The notes under the pieces are model-generated. The model made no database searches. It was not told the origin of the DNA and worked only from the letters and a program-made list of their open reading frames with translations. DNA of 64,000 nt from Nostoc sp. 'Peltigera membranacea cyanobiont' 210A (GTDB taxonomy: Bacteria > Cyanobacteriota > Cyanobacteriia > Cyanobacteriales > Nostocaceae), in assembly GCF_002246015.1 (NCBI RefSeq), contig NZ_NOLJ01000001.1:874795-938794 (forward strand), given 5' to 3'. Of the stretch, positions 9,501 through 18,424 are shown piece after piece. Position 1 is the stretch's first letter. Each line of letters opens with the position of its first letter. The position numbers were made by a program, and so were the translations under genes.

Positions 9501-10929
9501 CTGGTGTACGTTCTACTTGCTCTGTAAATAGCTGATGAATACATTTATTTTGTGGATAGTCTGCTTGAGTTTGATTGAACTCAAATAGAAGCTGATGTAG
9601 GGTGCGATCGCTTAAAATTTCTAATTCACTGATTGAACCTTCTGGATCATACGTGGCGCTTTCTAATAACTTGTTAAATTGCTCTACTAAACCTGCAATA
9701 TTCTGTTCGGAAAAGAGCTTAGAGTCATAATGAAATTCTGCATTCAAAAAATCCTTCTGGCGTCTACAAGAGAGTTTAATTTTGAAACGCTCAGTACAGG
9801 TATCAAGCTTGAAAATGGAAAATGAGATATTACCTGCACAATGCTTTGTATCTTCTTCTGTAAAATCAAAACCCACAGCCAAAAAAGGCAGAATATCTGA
9901 TTTATTATCTCCTTCTGATATTTGTTCCCAAGTAAAACACTCTTGCCATTTGTCGATAGATTCTACAGACTCATGCACTTGCTGTAAAATTTGACTAAAT
10001 TTAAAATTATCTTCTAAATTACAATGAAGTGGTAAATATTTAGCAAATAGTCCCAATGTTCCTTTAAGTTCCTCATATTTTCTGCCATTGAATTCCTTGG
10101 CGATGATTATCTCAGATTGTCCACTCAATCGCCAAAGCAAAACCAGCCAACAAGTTAGATAAAAGTTAGACGCAGAAGTATTATACTTATGAGCCAATCT
10201 TTCAATATTAGCTACCAGTTCTGGAGTAATAACTGAATCTACTAATTTTGGTTGAAATTTTTGTTGGTTCGAGAGATGATTTTCATAAGGAAGCTGAAAA
10301 CTGTCAATAGTAGAGAAGTCTTGCTGTTGCCAATATTCTCTGCCTATTTTCGTTTCTTCTGCTTCTAGTATTTGATTTTGCCATTCTGAAAAGTCTGCAT
10401 ACTGGAGTGGTTCTTCAGATAATTCTTTATCCAACTTTCCTAAGTAAGAAAGAGCCAGTTCCTGTACTAAACAATTAAAGGTTACACTATCTGCACAGAG
10501 AGCAGGCAAACTGATAAATAATATATACCTATCTGGCGAAATAGCTACTAAATATGTATTGACAATTGAACCTTTTTCAATCTCAAAATTTTGTTGTTTA
10601 ATTTTCTGAAAAATTAACTCAATCTGCGCCTCTAGTTCTTGAGGTTTCAAATTACTAATATCGGATTTCTTTTCTAAAATGACCTTCCTATCTGTAATTA
10701 CCTGTACTGGAATAGTCATTCCAGGTAGACAAACAAAACTGGTGCGGAGAATTTCATAGCGATTGACGACATTTTGCAAAGCCAATTCTAAATTATTGAC
10801 ATCAATATTTCCTTCAATCAAAATTGCACAATCGCTACGATAAGCCAAACTTTGATCGATTTGTTGTAGCAACCATAAATGCTCTTGCTGAGGTGAAAGT
10901 CTAAACCCCTCGATACTTTCTACTTGCAT
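6574..10929 (-). CDS. NRPS module I-A-T with terminal thioester reductase
   Basis: The 1451-aa protein has four domains: a condensation-like interface domain (about 5-430), adenylation (450-970), carrier protein (985-1055, FELGGHSL) and thioester reductase (1075-1451). The interface domain has LPALCAD at 141-147 where C domains have HHxxxDG, so it should not form peptide bonds; the C domain at 12000-13577 presumably does that. Pocket residues read from FDSSIAG, LSLPS, VIVAGE and NEYGPTEATVW give D-S-A-S-I-A-E-V-W-K. This is unlike the Asp codes elsewhere in the run and closest, as far as I can recall, to His codes such as DSELTAEVCK. The reductase shows GATGFLG and YxxxK (YCQSK), so release is as aldehyde or alcohol. 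The start ATG follows GAGG. Substrate is tentative; domain layout is firm. Confidence 0.9.
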   Translation of the reverse strand: MQVESIEGFRLSPQQEHLWLLQQIDQSLAYRSDCAILIEGNIDVNNLELALQNVVNRYEILRTSFVCLPGMTIPVQVITDRKVILEKKSDISNLKPQELEAQIELIFQKIKQQNFEIEKGSIVNTYLVAISPDRYILFISLPALCADSVTFNCLVQELALSYLGKLDKELSEEPLQYADFSEWQNQILEAEETKIGREYWQQQDFSTIDSFQLPYENHLSNQQKFQPKLVDSVITPELVANIERLAHKYNTSASNFYLTCWLVLLWRLSGQSEIIIAKEFNGRKYEELKGTLGLFAKYLPLHCNLEDNFKFSQILQQVHESVESIDKWQECFTWEQISEGDNKSDILPFLAVGFDFTEEDTKHCAGNISFSIFKLDTCTERFKIKLSCRRQKDFLNAEFHYDSKLFSEQNIAGLVEQFNKLLESATYDPEGSISELEILSDRTLHQLLFEFNQTQADYPQNKCIHQLFTEQVERTPDNIAVVFNNQQFTYAELNTRANQLAHSLQKLGVGAEVLVGICVERSLEMLVGILGILKAGGAYVPLDPHYPQERLAFMLEDTQVSILLTQQHLLEGLPNHDAQTICLDTDWEAIAEESQEAPVPTATPENLAYVIYTSGSTGKPKGVAIAHRNLVHSTTARITYYQQPVSSFLLLSSFAFDSSIAGIFWTLCCGGTLHLPEEGVQREVTKLVELISQNRVSHLLSLPSLYALILQQAKPEQLNSLRAVIVAGEFCPPELVEHHSQLQSKTSLFNEYGPTEATVWSSVYHCHSLETGTQISIGHPIANTKIYILDSHLHPVPIGVSGEIYISGEGLARGYLNQPEITSEKFIPHPFSQQPGMRLYKTGDLARYLSNGNIEFLGRIDNQVKIRGFRIELGEIEALLNQHLHVQETVVIAREDVPGNKRLVAYVVPQSKSATTVNELRNFAKDKLPEFMLPSSVVLLKELPRSPNGKVDRKVLPAPEQVRSDLIGEFVPPRTPVEETLTQIWAEVLKVEKVGIYDNFFELGGHSLLTTQLLAKVKETFNLDISLRSLLEKPTVEGLAENIDRVCQTEVNYPTLDIKTETVLDPTIYPQSVGKFISEPNAILLTGATGFLGLFLLAELLQQTKADIYCLVRNSTFEDSNIKLQTALESYGIWNEIWNSRIIPIVGDLSKPLLGLETEKFQQLASIIDVIYHNGAWVHHIYPYSILKPANVLGTQEILRLASEAKTKTVHFISSSGVVSSQVESGVKIVREQDRFDENEFPSNGYCQSKWIAEKLVQTAAERGIPISIYRPSRISGHSKTGVFNSNDFLYKLIIGCVQLGSVPDIDIRENIVPVDYVSKAIVHLSKQEESLGKTFHLVHPQTLHSNTLIDHIRSWGYLIEQNSYDQWREKLLNVTQDSLDHPLYSLVPFFPARQAHEESYNSGFLQLDNQNVINGLVDTSITCPSLDNKLLGVYFSYLIKQSYLDRQVLS

Positions 10930-10948
10930 ATTTATACCTCAGTGTTAG

Positions 10949-11977
10949 TTAAATACTTTGTGGTGTATAAGGTTCAGCCATTCCGACTAAAATTTTTCTG
11001 GGAGGAACAAATGGCTGACGAGCATGTATTGATAACATATTATCCAACATCAATACATCTCCTTTTTGCCAAGAAAAAGTCACCATTTCTTCTTGATAAG
11101 CAGCTCGCAGTTCAGCTAAGACTGATGGCTCAATTGCAGAACCATCACCGTAATATGTGTTAGTTGGTAAATCTTCTTCTGGCAAACTTTTCAATAACGA
11201 TTCGCGTATTGTTGGTTCCAATGTAGAAACGTGAAAAAAAGTTGCGTGATTAAACCAGACCATTTCACCTGTTTGAGGATGTTTGAGAACAGCTGGTCCA
11301 ACTTGTCTAGTTCTTAAGCGATTATTTGCTTTCCATTCAACCTCAATTCTATTGCTTTGGCAATACTCTTCTACCTTAGTTTTATCTGTAGTTTGAAATA
11401 CAGTTTGCCAAGGAAGACCAAATCCATCGCCAAAGTTACGCATATACATAACTTGCTTTTCAATGAAGCGATCGCGTATCTTGGGATCAATGCGCTCAAA
11501 AACTTTTCGACAACTACCAATTGGAGTTTCTCCTCCCTCCGCCGCTGGACTCACACAAAAAAAGAATATTTTCAACGGAAAGGTAGGCGAGTAAGCATGT
11601 TCATTGTGAGGAAAAATACTTTGGTCAGCAGGGTAGTCAGTTGAAGTATAAATTCTCCCACCCACTTGAGTTCGTGGAGATGCCCGATAGCGATATTCTA
11701 ATGCTTCTCCACAAATCGCTGCGATAATTTGCTCAAATTCTTCTATTGAATTAACTTTGAAATCACGAAAAAGAATCGCTGCATATTTTAATAATTCACT
11801 TTTCAAATATTCACGATTATTCTTAGCCCAATCTTGTAGATTAACTCCCTTCACACTAGGCTTAATCACCAAGGGGAAGTTAGTATCTGACTTCAGAAAT
11901 TCAGTTTTAATTAACTCTTCTGTGGATATATTAACAGCTTTCCGTCTCACAAAACCTATAGATTCAATTTTTGTCAT
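10949..11977 (-). CDS. TauD/SyrP-type Fe(II)/2-oxoglutarate beta-hydroxylase 3
   Basis: This 342-aa TauD/TfdA-family dioxygenase shows the metal triad His124-x-Glu126 (PHNEHAY) and distal His318 (LDNMLSIHARQPF), with the 2-oxoglutarate-binding Arg327. SyrP-like members hydroxylate the beta carbon of an amino acid held on an NRPS carrier. The gene lies 19 nt upstream of the I-A-T-reductase gene, so that module's residue (Asp or His-like) is the likely substrate. It is closer in sequence to hydroxylase 1 (39766-40815) than to the fused hydroxylase 2; both share the stretch FGDGFGLPWQTVFQTT. The exact residue and stereochemistry are inferred. Confidence 0.88.
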   Translation of the reverse strand: MTKIESIGFVRRKAVNISTEELIKTEFLKSDTNFPLVIKPSVKGVNLQDWAKNNREYLKSELLKYAAILFRDFKVNSIEEFEQIIAAICGEALEYRYRASPRTQVGGRIYTSTDYPADQSIFPHNEHAYSPTFPLKIFFFCVSPAAEGGETPIGSCRKVFERIDPKIRDRFIEKQVMYMRNFGDGFGLPWQTVFQTTDKTKVEEYCQSNRIEVEWKANNRLRTRQVGPAVLKHPQTGEMVWFNHATFFHVSTLEPTIRESLLKSLPEEDLPTNTYYGDGSAIEPSVLAELRAAYQEEMVTFSWQKGDVLMLDNMLSIHARQPFVPPRKILVGMAEPYTPQSI

Positions 11978-11999
11978 GATTTTTATTATCTTTTGCTGA

Positions 12000-13577
12000 T
12001 TATCTACTCGTTCTACGTTTAACGTTGGTTAACTTTTGTTGGATAGTATTTTCATAAGCTTCTTCTCTAGCAAAATTATGTTTTTTATCTAGTTCACTGA
12101 GAATTATCTTTAATTCACTTAATTTCGTTTCTGGGTGTGTCGCAATCTTATTTAGAAGTGTTGCAAAATTATTTGATAATCTAACAATGCTGCCCCGATC
12201 AAATAGATCAGTATTATATTCCCACACACCAAATAGTCCCTGCTCCGTTTCGTTTAACTCCAACAACAAGTCAAACTGCACTGTTTTGTTTTCGACCTTC
12301 AAAGATGTGATACTTAAGCCTGGAAGTTGTAAAGAAGGAGTTTGAGTATTTTCCAAAACAATTTTGGCTTGAAATAGCGGTGTGCGGTTCAACTCCCGTT
12401 TTGGATTCAGAACATCAACCAGTTTGTCGAAGGGTAAATCCTGGTGAGCATAAGCTTCTAAAGTCATTTCGCGGACTCGTTCTAACAACTCTACAAAAGT
12501 AGGATTTCCTGATAAATCTGTACGCAACACTAACTGGTTAACAAAAAACCCGATCAATTCTTTAGTCTCGGCTTGATTGCGGTTGGCAATATCAGTACCC
12601 ACAACGATATCTTCTTGATCGGTGTACCAGCACAGCAAAGTCTGAAAAGCCGCTAGCAGAATCATAAACAGTGTGATACCTTGGCGCTGATTCAGAGCCT
12701 TTAGCTTCTCAGATAAGGTTTTGGGTAGAACCAGAGCTTCCCTAGCTCCTGAGAAAGGCGTTAGCGTTCGCGGAGCGTCTCGTAGAGAAGCTCGCCGTAA
12801 GCATCGCGGGCGATCGCTAGAGAGTTCCAGAACAGGAAGTTTACCGCCTAATTGCCTTTGCCAGTAAGCAAGTTGAGTTTCTAATCGCTCTCCCTGTAAA
12901 AACTGTCGTTGCCAAACAGCAAAGTCTGCATATTGGATGGATACTTCTGAAAGGGGCGAGTCTTTGCCATGAGAGAAAGCTTGGTACAAAGTTGCGATTT
13001 CGTGAATCAGCACACCTATAGCCCAGCCATCAGCAACAATATGATGCATGGTTAACAATAATGCATATTCTGCTGCCGCAAGTTGCAGTATAGTAACTCG
13101 CAACAAAGGCCCTTTGGTTAGGTCGAAAGGCTGTTGTGCTTCTTCACTCGCCAACCGTAAAACATCAGTTTCTCTTTGCTCTTGAAAAAGCTCTTGTAAA
13201 TCTATCACTACTAGTTTGAAGCTCAAACTCGGAGCAATAACTTGCAAAGGTTGCCCATCAACTACTGTGAATGTAGTTCTTAAAACTTCGTGCCGTCTCA
13301 CAACTTCGTTAAAGCTTTGCTCCAGCGCCGCTACATTTAACCATCCCACAAGACGCATGGATTGAGAGATGTTGTAAGCACTGTTCCCAGGCTGTAACTG
13401 GTCGATAAACCACAACCTTTGCTGGGCAAAAGATAGAGGAAATAAGTTAGATTCTCGACTTTGACGAACTATTTGCGATTGTGAAAAGACGTTCTGTTTT
13501 TTATTGTGAAGACGTTGTGCAAGAAGCTGAAGTTTCTCTGGGGAAAGACCAGCAATCCGTTGCGAAAGGTCACTCAT
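12000..13577 (-). CDS. Stand-alone NRPS condensation domain
   Basis: This 525-aa protein has a short N-terminal docking-like helix (MSDLSQRIAGLSPEKLQLLAQ) and one complete condensation domain with active-site HHIVADG and a VVGTDIANR-like late motif. It precedes hydroxylase 3 and the I-A-T-reductase gene, so it probably supplies the missing catalytic C domain of that module. It carries about 11-12 extra residues between DRPR and FSGAR, encoded by a dispersed repeat (separate entry). Its C-terminal tail ends NVKRRTSR, resembling the N-terminal KRK segment of the TauD proteins. The start ATG at 13577 follows AGGGA. Confidence 0.9.
   Translation of the reverse strand: MSDLSQRIAGLSPEKLQLLAQRLHNKKQNVFSQSQIVRQSRESNLFPLSFAQQRLWFIDQLQPGNSAYNISQSMRLVGWLNVAALEQSFNEVVRRHEVLRTTFTVVDGQPLQVIAPSLSFKLVVIDLQELFQEQRETDVLRLASEEAQQPFDLTKGPLLRVTILQLAAAEYALLLTMHHIVADGWAIGVLIHEIATLYQAFSHGKDSPLSEVSIQYADFAVWQRQFLQGERLETQLAYWQRQLGGKLPVLELSSDRPRCLRRASLRDAPRTLTPFSGAREALVLPKTLSEKLKALNQRQGITLFMILLAAFQTLLCWYTDQEDIVVGTDIANRNQAETKELIGFFVNQLVLRTDLSGNPTFVELLERVREMTLEAYAHQDLPFDKLVDVLNPKRELNRTPLFQAKIVLENTQTPSLQLPGLSITSLKVENKTVQFDLLLELNETEQGLFGVWEYNTDLFDRGSIVRLSNNFATLLNKIATHPETKLSELKIILSELDKKHNFAREEAYENTIQQKLTNVKRRTSR
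12758..12817. repeat. Dispersed repeat inserted in frame in a C-domain gene
   Basis: This GC-rich 60-bp stretch carries GCGTTAGCG, AGCGTCTCGTAGAGAA and a terminal GCGATCGC. Positions 12765-12789 match 61215-61239, inside the MITE-like element, at 24 of 25 bases. It encodes the Cys/Arg/Leu-rich residues between DRPR and FSGAR, where the paralogous C domain of 18421-23703 has only about five residues. The reading frame is kept. Confidence 0.75.
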
Positions 13578-13663
13578 TTTAATTCCCTGCTTTTACCTTT
13601 GTTGGTATAATTTTTAAACAACTAAATGATTGATGACCAGATTTAATCAATTTAATTACTTAC

Positions 13664-16600
13664 TTAGTTTTGCGAAGCAATTAAGGTCTGCATCTCATGT
13701 TCTGATAGCTGTTCAATATCTGCTAAGGCTTGAGCCAACTCTTCTAAATTTGTCTGTTCAGACAGTTTTTGGACAATAACTTCAGCTAATTCAGCTATAG
13801 TTGGCCCGTTAAAGAAGCCTTTATAAGAGAGTTCTATTTGGAAAACTTTGCACATTTGAGAAACTAATTGAGTGACAAATAAAGAGTCTCCTCCTAGCTC
13901 AAAAAAATTATCGTGAGTTCCTACTTTCTCAATACCTAAAAGTTGTTGCCAAACATCAGCAAGGGTTCGCTCAATTTCATTACTAGGAGCAACATAAACA
14001 TTTGTTAAATTAGGGCGCGGGTGGGTTGGTTTGGATTGACTTAGTTGAGCTAGTTTTTCCTCGAAGGATTTAGGAGATTCCTTTGCCTTAATCCGGCTAG
14101 AAAAATCTTGTGTTGATACAATTACTTGAGAAACTGTGCTACTACACAGAATACGTCTAAACGCCTCTATGCCTTCAAAAGAAACCATTCCTGCTGCCAA
14201 TTCTTCTCCTGTGATTTCTTGATGCCTTGTTTCAATAGCAATTGCCATTCCTACACTGTTCCATCTATCCCAGTTAATAGACTTAACGAATTTCCATGTC
14301 CCATATTTGGAGGTACTGTAGTGAGCGAAGGAGTCAATAAAAGCATTTCCAGCTGTATAATCTGCCATTCCAGATTCGCCAACAAACGAATTGAGTGATG
14401 AACAAAGTACAAAGAAATCCAGTTGGCTTTCTTGGAATAAAGTTTCAAGTACTCGTGTTCCTTGTACTTTCGGTGCTAAAGCACTTGCTACAGTTTCTTT
14501 TGTTGTGAGTTGCATCATCCCTCCGCCGTAAACTGCGGCTGCATGAATTACTCCATGAATCTCACCAAATCGCTGATTACTTTTGTTAAGCACCACTGAC
14601 ATCTGGTCAAGATTGGTAACATCGGCACTAACTATCATTACCTCTGCACCTAACGCCTTCATCGCCTGCAATTTTTGGATCTTCTGGCTGATACGATTTT
14701 GCTGATCGTGAGTCGATAACCATTCAGACCACTTGTCTTGATCGAGGAAAGCTGAACGCCCCAGTAATATTAGTTTTGCTTGCACAGTCTGTGCTAAATA
14801 TTCTGCCAACTCCAGACCAACACCTCCTAATCCACCAGTGATGAGATATACTCCCTGTTTTCTGAGGCGGAGATTTTCGGTAACGGTTTCATGTAGTTGC
14901 ACAGGTTCAAAATCTTGCACCCAGCGATTCCGCCCACGGTAAGCAATAATTTGGTCAGATGTATAAGTCGTGAGTTCCCCTATCAGGGTTGTGATGAGTT
15001 GTTCCTCTCGATTGCTTTCTACAGGAACTACAACATCAATACTGCGACAGGTTATATTTGGATACTCTAGCGGCATAACTTTGCAAGCTCCGAGAACCAG
15101 TGCCTTTTCTGGACATAATATTTCTGAACCTGTTACTTCCTGCAAATTGTTGGAGACAATGCTAATTTCTAGAGCATCTGTTTGGTTATTTTCTGTAATG
15201 GCCTGCGCCAAAAACAATAAACTCGACCAGCCTAAAGCTTCAATTGCTGAGTTGGTGTAAATGTTTGGTGTCACACTCCACAGATGAACAATCCTTTTTG
15301 GAATCTTACCCAAGTTCCGAAGTTCTTTGAGTAGGGTGTTGTATTCATCCTCTTTTTGAGGGTTAATTGTATATGTGAGCTTAGAATATTCGCTAATTTG
15401 CTGAAATTGCTCTCCAACTCTAACGCTAATAACATCCTGCTTCTCAAGTAATAGCTGTTTTACCAGCTTTTCGCCCAAGCCGCACTCATCCACAAACACT
15501 AACCAACATCCTGATTTTTCTCCGAGTCCAGGTTGAGGTTGCGGTGGCATGGTACGTTTCCAAGAAGGGATGTAAAACCAGTCAGCAATATCTGACTTTT
15601 TCGCCAACAAGTCTTGGTTGGTAAATGCTGTAGGTGCTGAGTCAGTTACCGATGATGCAGCAGGTTGAGCCACAAAAATCTGTTCACCGAAAGCTTTAGT
15701 TTCCGAGACAGCTGCTACCTCAACAAACCCTTGAGAGTGTAGAGCCTGTTTTTGTGCTTCAATCCAGTAACGTTGGCGCTCAAATGGATAGGTTGGTAAG
15801 GGAATGTGATGGCGTTGTTCGTTAGCATAAAAACCAGACCAGTCTACTTTGACACCAAAAAGCCAGAGCCGCCCCAAAGAGTTGAGTAAAAATGCTACAT
15901 CCGACTGTTGTTCTTGTGGATGGCGGATTGAGGTTAGTATGACCTGTTGATCTTTGTGATGTTGCTTGGTAAAGGTACTTAAAGTTCTTCCCGGCCCGAC
16001 CTCTAAAAAGATGCGCTCCTGTGTTTTGAGTAACTCAGTTATCCCTTCGCTAAAGCGCACTGTCTGCCGTAGATGCTTTACCCAATATTTTGGGTCTGTT
16101 GCTTCGGCTACAGTAATCCAAGTACCACTAACGTTAGACACAAACGGAATTGTCGCCGGATGAAGTTGGAGTTTTTGTAACTGTTCTGTAAATGGCTGGA
16201 GAATTGGCTCCATCATCTGAGAATGAAAGGCATGAGAAGTATGCAGCCTACGACAGCCGACACCTTTGGCTTCTAGCTGTTGTTGTAATTGTGCGATCGC
16301 TTCAGTTGTACCAGAAACCACGCAGTAAGAAGGACCATTGCTTGCAGCTAAAGAGAGTTCCCTATTTAGTAATGGTTGTATTTCTGATTCGGGAAGTTGC
16401 ACAGAGAGCATTTCCCCACTGGGAAGTTGCTGCATTAGTCGTCCTCGGATTGCCACTAGCGCTAAAGCGTCTTCCAGCGAAAAAACTCCAGCTAAAGTAG
16501 CAGCAACATACTCTCCGATACTATGACCAATCATCGCCTCTGGGTGTACACCCCATCTCATCCACAATTGAGCTAGGGCATACTCGATCGCAAATAATGC

Positions 16601-18424
16601 TGGCTGGGCAACAATTGTCTGTTTAAGCTGTTCTGTCGCCTTGGCTGTCTGTGCCTCATCTGGATACAATACATGACGTAGGTCAAAACCTAGATGCGGT
16701 TTCAGTAGTTCACAACAACGATCAACAGCAAGTGTAAAGATTGGCTCACTCTCGTAGAGTTCTCTACCCATATTTACGTACTGTGTTCCTTGCCCGGAAA
16801 ACATAAATACCACAGGACGATTAACAGGCTGCTGGTATTGGGTGAAAACTCGTTGTGAATCTAAAGGGGAAAGCACCTTCAACGCATCATTCATGTCTTG
16901 ACATACCACCATCCGGCGATGGTCAAAAGCTCGACGACCGACACTAAGGGTATGAGCCACATCAGCGAAGTTGAGATTGGGATGTTGTTTGAGGTGATTA
17001 GCCAGATTCGCCATAGCTGTTTCTAATGCCGATTCCGTTTTGGCAGAAAGAACCAACAGATGATATTTCCTCCCCGACTCCCCCTGCCTCCCTTGCTCCT
17101 CCACTGGGGCTTCTTCCAAAATTACATGGGCATTAGTCCCGCCAATCCCAAAAGAACTGACTCCGGCACGGCGAGGAATGCCGTTTGTTTTCCATTGGGT
17201 AAGTTTGGTGTTGACATAAAAAGGACTATTGGCAAAATCAATTTGCGGATTAGGTTCTTGAAAGTGCAAACTAGGCGGTATTTGTTGATTCTTCAGGGCT
17301 AGGACGGTTTTAATTAAACCTGTTACCCCAGCAGCAGCGTCTAAATGTCCAATGTTAGTTTTCACTGAGCCAATGGCGCAGAAGCCTTTTTTCTCAGTAC
17401 TGGCTCGAAAAGCTTGTGTTAACGCCGCAATTTCAATGGGATCTCCTAGTGTTGTTCCTGTCCCATGAGCTTCAATATAGGTAATGGTTTCAGGTTCAAC
17501 GTCGGCAACAACTTGAGCGGTTCTAATAACTTTGGCTTGACCGTCTATTCGTGGTGCTGTGTAGCTAACTTTGAAAGATCCATCGTTATTGATTGCAGAA
17601 CCTTTAATGACAGCATGGATGGTATCTCCATCTGCTAGAGCATCCTCTAATCTCTTCAAAACTACGATACCTGCACCTTCGCCACCAACAGTTCCCTGTG
17701 CTTGAGCATCAAAAGTGCGGCAGTGTCCGTCAGGCGAACCAATTCCCCCTTCTTTATAAAGATAGCCAGTTTTTCTGGAAGAACTTATAGAAACCCCACC
17801 AGCCAAAGCCAGATCGCATTCCCCATTTAGTAAGCTTTGAGTGGCTAAATGCACAGCGACTAATGAAGTAGAGCAGGCGGTTTGAACAGTGAAACTCGGC
17901 CCCTGTAGATTCAGCTTGTAAGAAACGCGAGTAGTTAAGTAATCTTTGTCATTTGCGATCGCCAACTGGTGATTATCTATAGATCCAATAATATCTTCGT
18001 TTAAATAAATATTCAGTAAGTACCTACTTAAGCTAGCCCCCGCGTAAACTCCAATAGAACCTTGATAATTTTCTGAGTCATAGCCAGCATCTTCAAGGGC
18101 AATATATGCACATTCTAAAAATAGACGATGTTGTGGATCAGTAATTTCAGCTTCTCTGGGATTAAAACCAAAAAATGCAGCATCAAAAAGTTCTACATCT
18201 TCTAATACAGCTCGTGATTTGACAAACTTCGGATTATTCAGTGTAGCTGCATCTAGCCCATAAGCTAACAGTTCTTCATCAGTGAAAAATGAAATTGACT
18301 CTACACCATTTTGGAGATTTTGCCAAAACTCATCAACATTTTTGGCTCCAGGAAACTGCCCTGCCATGCCAATAATTGCTATTTCTGAACCATTATGCTC
18401 AACAGATGCTATGGGGATATTCAT
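13664..18424 (-). CDS. Type I PKS module KS-AT-KR-ACP
   Basis: A 1586-aa PKS module. The ketosynthase (about 8-435) has active-site Cys in QTACSTS and His in EAHGTGT and NIGHLD. The acyltransferase (about 535-850) has GHSIGEY and HAFHS, the latter pointing to malonyl-CoA. The ketoreductase (about 1130-1400) has GGLGGVG and Ser/Tyr/Asn in SSLNSF and YTAGN. An ACP (about 1480-1550) has GGDSL. It should extend the seryl-peptide by one C2 unit and reduce the beta-keto group to hydroxyl, giving a statine-like unit. The ATG overlaps the stop of the upstream gene by 4 nt, so translation is coupled. The KS-AT linker holds a Gly/Arg/Glu-rich stretch from a low-complexity CT-rich tract. Confidence 0.93.
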   Translation of the reverse strand: MNIPIASVEHNGSEIAIIGMAGQFPGAKNVDEFWQNLQNGVESISFFTDEELLAYGLDAATLNNPKFVKSRAVLEDVELFDAAFFGFNPREAEITDPQHRLFLECAYIALEDAGYDSENYQGSIGVYAGASLSRYLLNIYLNEDIIGSIDNHQLAIANDKDYLTTRVSYKLNLQGPSFTVQTACSTSLVAVHLATQSLLNGECDLALAGGVSISSSRKTGYLYKEGGIGSPDGHCRTFDAQAQGTVGGEGAGIVVLKRLEDALADGDTIHAVIKGSAINNDGSFKVSYTAPRIDGQAKVIRTAQVVADVEPETITYIEAHGTGTTLGDPIEIAALTQAFRASTEKKGFCAIGSVKTNIGHLDAAAGVTGLIKTVLALKNQQIPPSLHFQEPNPQIDFANSPFYVNTKLTQWKTNGIPRRAGVSSFGIGGTNAHVILEEAPVEEQGRQGESGRKYHLLVLSAKTESALETAMANLANHLKQHPNLNFADVAHTLSVGRRAFDHRRMVVCQDMNDALKVLSPLDSQRVFTQYQQPVNRPVVFMFSGQGTQYVNMGRELYESEPIFTLAVDRCCELLKPHLGFDLRHVLYPDEAQTAKATEQLKQTIVAQPALFAIEYALAQLWMRWGVHPEAMIGHSIGEYVAATLAGVFSLEDALALVAIRGRLMQQLPSGEMLSVQLPESEIQPLLNRELSLAASNGPSYCVVSGTTEAIAQLQQQLEAKGVGCRRLHTSHAFHSQMMEPILQPFTEQLQKLQLHPATIPFVSNVSGTWITVAEATDPKYWVKHLRQTVRFSEGITELLKTQERIFLEVGPGRTLSTFTKQHHKDQQVILTSIRHPQEQQSDVAFLLNSLGRLWLFGVKVDWSGFYANEQRHHIPLPTYPFERQRYWIEAQKQALHSQGFVEVAAVSETKAFGEQIFVAQPAASSVTDSAPTAFTNQDLLAKKSDIADWFYIPSWKRTMPPQPQPGLGEKSGCWLVFVDECGLGEKLVKQLLLEKQDVISVRVGEQFQQISEYSKLTYTINPQKEDEYNTLLKELRNLGKIPKRIVHLWSVTPNIYTNSAIEALGWSSLLFLAQAITENNQTDALEISIVSNNLQEVTGSEILCPEKALVLGACKVMPLEYPNITCRSIDVVVPVESNREEQLITTLIGELTTYTSDQIIAYRGRNRWVQDFEPVQLHETVTENLRLRKQGVYLITGGLGGVGLELAEYLAQTVQAKLILLGRSAFLDQDKWSEWLSTHDQQNRISQKIQKLQAMKALGAEVMIVSADVTNLDQMSVVLNKSNQRFGEIHGVIHAAAVYGGGMMQLTTKETVASALAPKVQGTRVLETLFQESQLDFFVLCSSLNSFVGESGMADYTAGNAFIDSFAHYSTSKYGTWKFVKSINWDRWNSVGMAIAIETRHQEITGEELAAGMVSFEGIEAFRRILCSSTVSQVIVSTQDFSSRIKAKESPKSFEEKLAQLSQSKPTHPRPNLTNVYVAPSNEIERTLADVWQQLLGIEKVGTHDNFFELGGDSLFVTQLVSQMCKVFQIELSYKGFFNGPTIAELAEVIVQKLSEQTNLEELAQALADIEQLSEHEMQTLIASQN
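17069..17101. repeat. Low-complexity CTCCC tract in the KS-AT linker
   Basis: Reiterated CTCCCC/TGCCTCCC units encode the linker EEQGRQGESGR in the 13664-18424 PKS. The same linker position in the neighbouring PKS (23764-26739) holds a different heptameric repeat. Confidence 0.45.
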
